Source: Desulfuromonadaceae bacterium UBA5613 (GTDB lineage Bacteria > Desulfobacterota > Desulfuromonadia > Desulfuromonadales > UBA2197). Taken from it: a stretch of 8,290 nt of DNA. The translations under genes and the position numbers were made by a program. The notes beneath the pieces were generated by a model, which ran no database searches, was not told the origin of the DNA, and saw only the letters and a list, made by a program, of their open reading frames with translations. Each line of letters starts with the position of its first letter. Position 1 is the stretch's first letter. The DNA is taken from positions 1 to 8,290 of the forward strand of contig DIKR01000007.1 in NCBI GenBank assembly GCA_002424625.1, read 5' to 3'. Shown one piece after another: positions 1-5,260 of the stretch.

Positions 1-779
1 TAAGCGGCTAGCGCCAGATACCAGTCGCCTTTAAAGGTTCCGTGCAGCTCCTTGAGAAAGCGGGCCGCCGCCTGTGTCGATTTTTCAAAATCCCGCCGTT
101 CATCCCGCCAGTAATCCGCTTCCAGACCGAAGATCCTGCCGGTGCTCGGGATAAACTGCCAGGGGCCGGACGCGTGCGCCCAGCTGTACGCCTTGGGATT
201 CAGCCCGGACTCGACAATCGAAAGGTAGACCAGGTCACGCGGCAGTCCCTGTGCGGCAAAGACCTCCTGCATATAAGGGAGATAACGGGAGGAACGCTCC
301 AGCCAGCGCTGAAAGACGTTGCGGCCGGGACCAGTGAAATAATCGATATAATATTGCACCTTCTGGTTTTCAACGACCGGGAAATCGAATTGCAGCTCGG
401 TCACGGCGATGGTTGCCCCTTCGTCCTCCGGCGGACTGGTTTCGTCCTCGGTGAGAATCAGGGCTTCCTCAATCGCTTCCGGATCGACCAGGGTCAGAAG
501 ATCCTCCCCTTCTTCCGCATCGTCAGCCCCCTCACCTTCTTCAGCATCATCACTGGAAAGGGAGGAAGGGTCTGCAGGCTGCAACATCTCCGGCGGCGGA
601 TCCAGTGCCAGGGCAGCGGTTTCATTCTCTACAGGGATTGATTGCGGCAGCTGCAGAAAGGGGCTGACGGTCTGCTGGGACCAGGTTTCCGGAGCAGGGG
701 AGGAAACAGCCAGCAGCTCCCCGCCCCAGAGTGACAGGACGAACAGCAGCAGGGAAAAAAGACAACGGTTCAACTGCAT
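1..779 (-). CDS. MltD-like membrane-bound lytic murein transglycosylase, N-terminal part (cut by window edge)
   Basis: The reading frame is open from the ATG at 779 to the window edge (259 codons), so the C-terminus is missing. Residues 1-24 look like a signal peptide (short basic start, Leu-rich core, small residues before the cut). Residues 77-120 form a very acidic, probably disordered spacer. From about residue 165 the sequence is a lysozyme-like SLT fold: the IVESGLNP motif holds the likely catalytic Glu190, followed by the ASGPWQFIPSTG motif typical of MltD and Slt enzymes. Enzymes of this family cleave the MurNAc-GlcNAc bond of peptidoglycan and leave a 1,6-anhydro end; they act in the periplasm, often as lipoproteins. 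No lipobox is visible here. MltD proteins usually carry LysM repeats further on, which would lie outside the window. A GGAG sits nine bases before the ATG. The gene follows hflX after 57 bases. The family is confident; assignment to MltD rather than another SLT subfamily is less so. Confidence 0.87.
   Translation of the reverse strand, partial: MQLNRCLFSLLLFVLSLWGGELLAVSSPAPETWSQQTVSPFLQLPQSIPVENETAALALDPPPEMLQPADPSSLSSDDAEEGEGADDAEEGEDLLTLVDPEAIEEALILTEDETSPPEDEGATIAVTELQFDFPVVENQKVQYYIDYFTGPGRNVFQRWLERSSRYLPYMQEVFAAQGLPRDLVYLSIVESGLNPKAYSWAHASGPWQFIPSTGRIFGLEADYWRDERRDFEKSTQAAARFLKELHGTFKGDWYLALAA
501..551 (-). repeat. Imperfect 27-base tandem duplication in the acidic spacer of the lytic transglycosylase
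   Basis: Codons 77-85 and 86-93 of the transglycosylase encode the same peptide, DDAEEGE, twice in tandem, with GA between the copies. The two DNA copies differ mainly at third codon positions (GAT/GAC, GCT/GCG, GGT/GGG). The duplication is therefore either old or kept mainly for its acidic character. It adds length to a spacer between the signal peptide and the catalytic domain. Confidence 0.5.
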
Positions 780-811
780 GTGTAAAATCTCCAGGCAAAT
801 TGATTGAAAAC

Positions 812-840
812 AGAGTAAATAAAGTTGTTCTGCGGGTCAA
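812..840 (-). promoter_or_regulatory. Weak sigma70-like promoter candidate before the lytic transglycosylase gene
   Basis: On the minus strand TTGACC (840-835, five of six to the -35 consensus) overlaps the hflX stop codon. A 17-base spacer separates it from TACTCT (817-812, three of six to the -10 consensus). Transcription would start near 805, about 25 bases before the ATG at 779. The -10 box is poor, so readthrough from hflX is equally likely. Confidence 0.22.
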
Positions 841-2492
841 GTCTCCAAGGTTGGCAGCCCTGCTGGCGGATCGGGCCAGCAGCGCCGTTCCAGTTCCGCC
901 AGCAGCGGTCCGAAACTTTTGCGATCACGGGCCGCAACCGGCAGGGCTGCATAACGCCGGCAGAGCGGCTCGATTTCTTCGGGGGGGACACGATCGATCT
1001 TGTTAAAGACGAGGAGGCGGGGGACCTGCCCGAGCTCCAGCTCCGCAAGAATCGCTTCGACGGCGGCAATATGGTCGGCAAAACGGGGATGAGAAAGATC
1101 GACCACCTGCAGCAGGAGATCAGCATCCTCCAGCTCTTCGAGGGTCGACTTGAAGGCTCCGACCAGACTCTTCGGCAGCCGGCGGATAAAGCCGACCGTG
1201 TCGGTGATGATCACCTCCCGCTCCAGGGGGAAGCGCAGACGCCGGCTCGAGGTATCAAGGGTGGCAAAGAGAAGATCTTCGGTAAAGATCTCGCTTTGGG
1301 TCAGGGCGTTGAGCAGGGTCGACTTGCCGGCATTGGTGTAGCCGACGATAGAGATGATCGGCACACCGGCGCGAATGCGCTTTTGCCGGCGTTGAAAACG
1401 CCCCTTGGAAAGCTCTTCCAGCTGCTTTTCGAGACGACTGATGCGCTCGCGGATGCGGCGGCGATCGACCTCAAGCTTGGTCTCCCCCGGGCCGCGGCCA
1501 CCGACCCCCCCCATCAGTCGCGACATAGCGACCCCCTTGCCGCTGAGCCGCGGCAGGATGTACTTGAGCTGGGCCAGCTCCACCTGCACCTTGCCGTCGC
1601 GGGTATGGGCGCGCCGGGCAAAGATATCGAGAATCAGCTGGGTGCGGTCAATGACCTTGAGTTCGGTGATCTCCGAGATCGAACGCACCTGCGACGGAGA
1701 GAGATCCTGATCAAAGACCAGGAGGGTCGCCCCCCGCTCCAAAGCGCTGATCACCACTTCCCGCAGCTTTCCTTCACCGAGGAGGTATTTCGGGTTGATC
1801 TGGCGGGTGCGCTGCAGCACCCGGTCGAGAATCACCAGATCAGCGGTACGCGCCAGTTCAGCGAGTTCATCAAGAGAATCCTCCGCTTCCTCGCGCGCTT
1901 CCGGACTGACGGAGATGAGGATGGCGCGCTCGCGGGGATCGCCGAGATCGACGGTCTCGGCAAGACGCTTCTCCATCTCCCCTTCAAGGGCGTGGATGAA
2001 CTCCTGCGGGTCGATCGCCAGTTCATAGATCGACGGTGCAGAAGCGACTTCAATCGACTCCTTCTCCCCCTGCGCCGGCAGGAGAAAAGCATAATCAATG
2101 CGGCCGGGCAGACCGGCACTCGTCACTTGCAGCGCCAGCATCATATCGAGACGCAGCAGCGAAAGGTCGGCGAGGTCATCGCGGCTGAGGGGTTCATCGC
2201 GCAGATGGGTATGCAGACAACGCACCCCGCGCAATCGACTGCGGCCGAGACTTAAGTCGGAAAGATCGGGGATGACGATCTGCCGGTCATCGCCGACAAT
2301 CACGTGGCGGATCGCGCCGAAACGATCGATAATCAGACCGATCTGGCGTTTCAGCTCAAAAGAACGCTCGGCAAGTTCGCGGGCCAACTCCGGAGTGAGG
2401 AGTTGATTCGCCGGCAGACGCCGCTGGTAAAGACGTTCGAGGTTGAGAATCTGCGCGGCGCGCAGACCGGCGAGGTTGCCATGCACGACCAT
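837..2492 (-). CDS. hflX: Ribosome-associated GTPase HflX, long form
   Basis: HflX is a translational GTPase-like protein that binds the 50S subunit and splits stalled or idle 70S ribosomes, notably during heat stress. The 551-residue product has an N-terminal extension of about 185 residues. The conserved HflX N-terminal domain follows (about 188-330), then the signature GGRGPGETKLE and a basic coiled-coil helix (about 332-375), then the G domain. Visible motifs are G1 GYTNAGKST (384-392), G3 DTVGF (431-435) and G4 NKID (497-500). The usual G5 SA is replaced by AA in PVAARD. Bacterial HflX is often near 430 residues, as in E. coli; the longer form is, from memory, common in deltaproteobacteria and Firmicutes. 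The start is well fixed: a TAG stop lies directly upstream in frame, and GGGGGAGGG precedes the ATG at proper spacing. It lies between fabI, with a terminator between them, and the transglycosylase gene. Confidence 0.96.
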   Translation of the reverse strand: MVVHGNLAGLRAAQILNLERLYQRRLPANQLLTPELARELAERSFELKRQIGLIIDRFGAIRHVIVGDDRQIVIPDLSDLSLGRSRLRGVRCLHTHLRDEPLSRDDLADLSLLRLDMMLALQVTSAGLPGRIDYAFLLPAQGEKESIEVASAPSIYELAIDPQEFIHALEGEMEKRLAETVDLGDPRERAILISVSPEAREEAEDSLDELAELARTADLVILDRVLQRTRQINPKYLLGEGKLREVVISALERGATLLVFDQDLSPSQVRSISEITELKVIDRTQLILDIFARRAHTRDGKVQVELAQLKYILPRLSGKGVAMSRLMGGVGGRGPGETKLEVDRRRIRERISRLEKQLEELSKGRFQRRQKRIRAGVPIISIVGYTNAGKSTLLNALTQSEIFTEDLLFATLDTSSRRLRFPLEREVIITDTVGFIRRLPKSLVGAFKSTLEELEDADLLLQVVDLSHPRFADHIAAVEAILAELELGQVPRLLVFNKIDRVPPEEIEPLCRRYAALPVAARDRKSFGPLLAELERRCWPDPPAGLPTLET

Positions 2493-2498
2493 CTAACG

Positions 2499-2504
2499 CC
2501 CTCC
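2499..2504 (-). promoter_or_regulatory. Strong Shine-Dalgarno of hflX, complementary to the upstream terminator loop
   Basis: The minus strand reads GGAGGG six bases before the hflX ATG, within a longer purine run GGGGGAGGG. Together with the in-frame TAG just before the ATG it fixes the hflX start. The six bases are perfectly complementary to CCCTCC at 2530-2525, which spans the loop and the adjoining stem of the terminator hairpin just upstream. Confidence 0.7.
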
Positions 2505-2513
2505 CCCAGACGC

Positions 2514-2539
2514 AAAAAGAGCCCGGAGGGGCCCTTTTT
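2514..2539 (-). terminator. Intrinsic terminator after fabI
   Basis: On the minus strand an 11-pair stem (arms 2539-2529 and 2524-2514) closes a four-base CTCC loop and ends in a run of five T. The arms read AAAAAGGGCCC and GGGCTCTTTTT. The single imperfect pair is a G-U wobble in minus-strand RNA but an A-C mismatch in plus-strand RNA, so it serves minus-strand transcription best. It starts 27 bases after the fabI stop codon and ends 21 bases before the hflX start codon. Confidence 0.8.
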
Positions 2540-2566
2540 GTGAAACACAAGCGTGGGAAAAACTGC

Positions 2567-3340
2567 TCATCCGGAAACGACGACAAAGTTGAAGCCGGCG
2601 TCAACATAATGGACTTCACCGGTGACGCCACTCGACAGATCGGAAAGGAGATACAAAGAGGATTTACCGACTTCGTCCTGGGTTACGGTGCGGCGCAGCG
2701 GCGCGTAATCGTCCATCAACTTGATCTTTGCCTTGAAATTGGCGATCCCTGACGCGGCCAGAGTCTTGATCGGCCCGGCGGAGATGGCGTTGACGCGGAT
2801 CCCCTTTTCGCCGAGTTCCGCCGCCAGATAAAGGACCGAAGATTCCAGCGCGGCTTTGGCCACGCCCATGACGTTGTAATTCGGGACATAACGAACCGCG
2901 CCGAGATAACTCATGGTGAGGATGCTGCCGCCTTCGTTCATCACCGGGATGGCATAACGGGTCACGGCGACAAACGAATACGCGCTGATATCCAGGGCAA
3001 GGAGAAAACCTTCGCGGCTGGTCTGGGAAAAAGGCTGTTTGAGATCTTCGCGATTGGCATAAGCCACAGCGTGAACAACGAAATCGATCTTCCCCCAGCG
3101 CTTGCCGATCTCGGTAAAGACCGCTTCGATATCTTCATCTTTGGCAACATCGCAAGGGAGGATCAGCTCCGAGCCGAGGCTCTCGGCCAGGGGACGCACC
3201 CGCTTTTCCAAAGCTTCATTCAGATAAGTAAAAGCAATTTCAGCTCCATGCGCCCGCAACTGCTGCGCAATTCCCCAGGCAATGCTCATATCGTTGGCAA
3301 CACCAAAGACCACGCCACGTTTCCCGCTCATCAAACCCAT
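2567..3340 (-). CDS. fabI: Enoyl-[acyl-carrier-protein] reductase, NADH-dependent (FabI)
   Basis: FabI carries out the last step of each round of type II fatty-acid elongation in the cytoplasm, reducing trans-2-enoyl-ACP to acyl-ACP with NADH; it is the target of triclosan and isoniazid-type inhibitors. The 257-residue length is normal for the family. The Rossmann nucleotide site is near the N-terminus (GVANDMSIAWGIA, residues 13-25). The FabI-type active site is complete: Tyr145 in SYLGA, and Tyr155 and Lys162 in the Y-x6-K arrangement. The substrate-loop motif AGPIKTLAASGI is also present. The ATG at 3340 is preceded by AAGGAG at good spacing and by an in-frame TAG; Met4 is a less likely alternative. 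The gene follows the disulfide isomerase gene after 72 bases and is closed by a strong terminator. A weak promoter may lie in the upstream gap. No unusual residue was noticed. Confidence 0.97.
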   Translation of the reverse strand: MGLMSGKRGVVFGVANDMSIAWGIAQQLRAHGAEIAFTYLNEALEKRVRPLAESLGSELILPCDVAKDEDIEAVFTEIGKRWGKIDFVVHAVAYANREDLKQPFSQTSREGFLLALDISAYSFVAVTRYAIPVMNEGGSILTMSYLGAVRYVPNYNVMGVAKAALESSVLYLAAELGEKGIRVNAISAGPIKTLAASGIANFKAKIKLMDDYAPLRRTVTQDEVGKSSLYLLSDLSSGVTGEVHYVDAGFNFVVVSG

Positions 3341-3376
3341 CTAATACTCTCCTTCGTCCACTAAAATCGGTGGTCA

Positions 3377-3405
3377 CTTTTAACAGAAGACCGCGAAAAA
3401 ATCAA
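3377..3405 (-). promoter_or_regulatory. Weak sigma70-like promoter candidate for fabI
   Basis: On the minus strand TTGATT (3405-3400) and TAAAAG (3382-3377) are separated by exactly 17 bases, each matching four of six consensus positions. They lie in the 72-base gap between the isomerase stop and the fabI start, and would give a leader of about 30 bases ahead of a good ribosome-binding site. This is pattern matching only. Confidence 0.3.
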
Positions 3406-3412
3406 CCGGCAC

Positions 3413-4255
3413 TTACTTCCCCGCCGCGGGGAGCGTCACCTTCGAGCCGAGAATCTTGAGAAGATCCGCAGCTTTTTTATAACCCGGCAGAATCGTGCCG
3501 TCCGGCAGGATCAGCGTCGGGGTCGAACTAATCCCCAATTTCTGGGCCGTTGCCAGGGTTTCATCGACCTTGGTAGTCGGACAGGCGGAAGGAGCGACCG
3601 GCGCCCCGTGCAAGACCGCTTCCAGCACAGAAAGGGGATTGGTCGAACAAAGGATGGTTTTGGACAGGCCGTAAGCATTCGGGTGCATCTTCAACGGCAT
3701 CAGCTTGATCAGGAAGGCGATATTCGGATCGGCCTTGACCACCTCCTGCATCTCGCTATGCGCTTTTTTACAGTAGGGACATTCAGGATCGGTAAAGACG
3801 ATCACCTTGGATTTGGCATCGGCCCGGCCGAGAAGAATGGCATCATCGACCGGAATCGATTTGATATCGACTTTTTTGGCAGCAGGCGCTGGCGGGGCGG
3901 CAGCAGGCTTGCCCTTGTTCAGTTGCGCCATCCGCTGCTGGGTGAGGTCTTCGCCGGTGGCAATCTTGATGATGCTGCCGGCCAGGACATATTTTTTCGA
4001 AAAATCAACAAAGATCGGAAACTTCTGTCCGGCCTTTTCCGCATCGACGCTCCAGAAACCGGGAAGCTCCGAGAATTCGACGTTCAGAACCTTGTCAATC
4101 CCCTTGAGCAGGGTGGTGGCTTCTTGCAGCGAAAGGCTATGGCAATCACTGCATCTACCTGCGCCACAGCCCATCCCCCCCTCTTTCGAAAAGGCAAAGG
4201 CGGGAACGGTCAGCAAGGAAAAGATTGTGCACAGCATCACTATTTGACGGACCAT
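3413..4255 (-). CDS. Periplasmic DsbC/DsbG-like disulfide isomerase with an N-terminal CxxCH motif
   Basis: The product of 280 residues begins with a signal peptide (about 1-21, ending PAFA). A DsbC-type dimerisation-like domain follows (about 40-112), then an Ala/Pro/Lys linker (about 114-128) and a thioredoxin fold. The redox site is Cys159-Pro-Tyr-Cys162 (CPYC, as in DsbG). Cys203 and Cys225 are 22 residues apart, matching the spacing of the structural disulfide in E. coli DsbC, and Thr245-Pro246 is the expected cis-proline. The family reshuffles wrong disulfides in exported proteins and is kept reduced by DsbD; no dsbD gene is in the window. Unusually, the mature N-terminus carries CGAGRCSDCH, with a CxxCH heme c-type motif (Cys35, Cys38, His39) and one more cysteine (Cys30). 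Whether it binds heme, zinc or forms another disulfide cannot be told from sequence. AAGGAG lies eight bases before the ATG. The gene follows the mscS-like gene after 54 bases. Confidence 0.9.
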   Translation of the reverse strand: MVRQIVMLCTIFSLLTVPAFAFSKEGGMGCGAGRCSDCHSLSLQEATTLLKGIDKVLNVEFSELPGFWSVDAEKAGQKFPIFVDFSKKYVLAGSIIKIATGEDLTQQRMAQLNKGKPAAAPPAPAAKKVDIKSIPVDDAILLGRADAKSKVIVFTDPECPYCKKAHSEMQEVVKADPNIAFLIKLMPLKMHPNAYGLSKTILCSTNPLSVLEAVLHGAPVAPSACPTTKVDETLATAQKLGISSTPTLILPDGTILPGYKKAADLLKILGSKVTLPAAGK

Positions 4256-4309
4256 TTTGTTGACTCCTTGACATTGGCTGGAAAATTGACGTGATAAACA
4301 GCGGCTACA

Positions 4310-5230
4310 TTACCCTGTTCGCACACTTTTGGCAACTCCGTCGCCGGGTTCCAATCCCTCCGCCAGCAGACGCAGATCGATAGGCCGACTCGCTTCGCCG
4401 AAGTAAAGGGTGCGGTGCGGAAACGGTATTTCGATCCCCTGCGCGTCGAAAGCCATCTTGACACGGCGCAGAAATTCGCGGCCCGTAACCCATTTCTGCA
4501 TCGGCTTGGTCTTGATCCGTCCCTTGATCACCACCGCTGAATCGCCAAAGCTGTCGACACCGAAGATCTCGACCGGCTCGAGAATAAAAGCAGCAAAAGC
4601 ACTGTCCTGTTGCAGGTCCGCGCCGACTTCGCGGATCACTTCGACGACCCGATCGGTACTTTCCTTGTAAGCGACGCCGATTTCGAAGACATAAGCCGAC
4701 CATTCATTGGTCATGTTGCTCAAGGTATTGATGGTGCCGTTGGGAAAGATATGGACCGTACCAGTCAGATCACGCAGCACCAGGGTGCGGAAATTGATCT
4801 CCTGTACCAGACCGCCGGTGCCGTTCACGACCGCAACGTCACCGACCCGCACCTGATTCTCCATGATGAAAAAGAAGCCGGAGATGATGTCACGCACCAG
4901 GGCCTGGGCGCCGAAACCGACGGCCAGGCCGAGCACTCCGGCACCGGCCAGAATCGGGGCGATCTGTACCCCGAGTTCGCCCAACACCATCAACAGCACC
5001 ACGGCAAGCAACGCCAATCTCGCCCCTTGCCGCACCAGGCGCATCAAAGTGTCGATGCGCTTGCCGGCTTCGCTCAGCGGCTCCCCTTCCTGCTCGCTCT
5101 TTTTGAGCATCGTATCCTTGGCTCTGAGAATGATTTTGTCGAGAAGGAAAAAACCGACCCAGGCAACCGCCAGCACCAGACAGATGCTCCAGGCGGATTT
5201 GATCATGCCGTTCCAGTCGAACACTTCCAT
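4310..5230 (-). CDS. Small-conductance mechanosensitive channel, MscS family
   Basis: MscS channels are inner-membrane heptamers that open under membrane tension during osmotic down-shock and release solutes. The 306-residue product is close to E. coli MscS (286) and has three membrane segments: about 10-31, 68-88 and the pore-lining third helix 92-124. That helix has the typical Gly/Ala-rich packing face (GVLGLAVGFGAQALVRD, 98-114), followed by the beta domain signature VRVGDVAVVNGTGGLVQEI (127-145) and the FPNG motif (162-165). The alpha-beta cytoplasmic cage ends in IPFPHRTLYFG, a common MscS ending. AAAGGAG lies seven bases before the ATG. The gene starts 30 bases after the tex stop codon, so the two are probably co-transcribed. 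Which MscS paralogue this is cannot be told, so no symbol is given. Confidence 0.94.
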   Translation of the reverse strand: MEVFDWNGMIKSAWSICLVLAVAWVGFFLLDKIILRAKDTMLKKSEQEGEPLSEAGKRIDTLMRLVRQGARLALLAVVLLMVLGELGVQIAPILAGAGVLGLAVGFGAQALVRDIISGFFFIMENQVRVGDVAVVNGTGGLVQEINFRTLVLRDLTGTVHIFPNGTINTLSNMTNEWSAYVFEIGVAYKESTDRVVEVIREVGADLQQDSAFAAFILEPVEIFGVDSFGDSAVVIKGRIKTKPMQKWVTGREFLRRVKMAFDAQGIEIPFPHRTLYFGEASRPIDLRLLAEGLEPGDGVAKSVRTG

Positions 5231-5260
5231 ACCTCTACTCCTTTAATTTTAGAGACTTCG

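Noticed and set aside
42..641. A 199-codon plus-strand open frame at the start of the window.
   Set aside because: It is the mirror frame of the lytic transglycosylase gene, whose signal peptide and SLT motifs are unmistakable.
622..840. A minus-strand 72-codon frame overlapping the start of the transglycosylase gene.
   Set aside because: It is out of frame with the clear MltD-like product and shows no recognisable domain; it would conflict with the signal peptide coding region.
825..2255. A 476-codon plus-strand open frame antisense to hflX.
   Set aside because: It has the same mirror-register explanation. The minus strand encodes HflX with intact GTPase motifs over the same bases.
3418..3432. 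GC-rich hairpin TCCCC-GCGGC-GGGGA at the end of the isomerase gene, considered as a terminator.
   Set aside because: The nearest T run on the minus strand (3401-3396) begins about 16 bases after the stem ends, too far for an intrinsic terminator.
3608..4294. A 228-codon plus-strand open frame over the isomerase gene.
   Set aside because: It is a mirror-register shadow of the DsbC-like gene, with no ribosome-binding site or family resemblance noticed.
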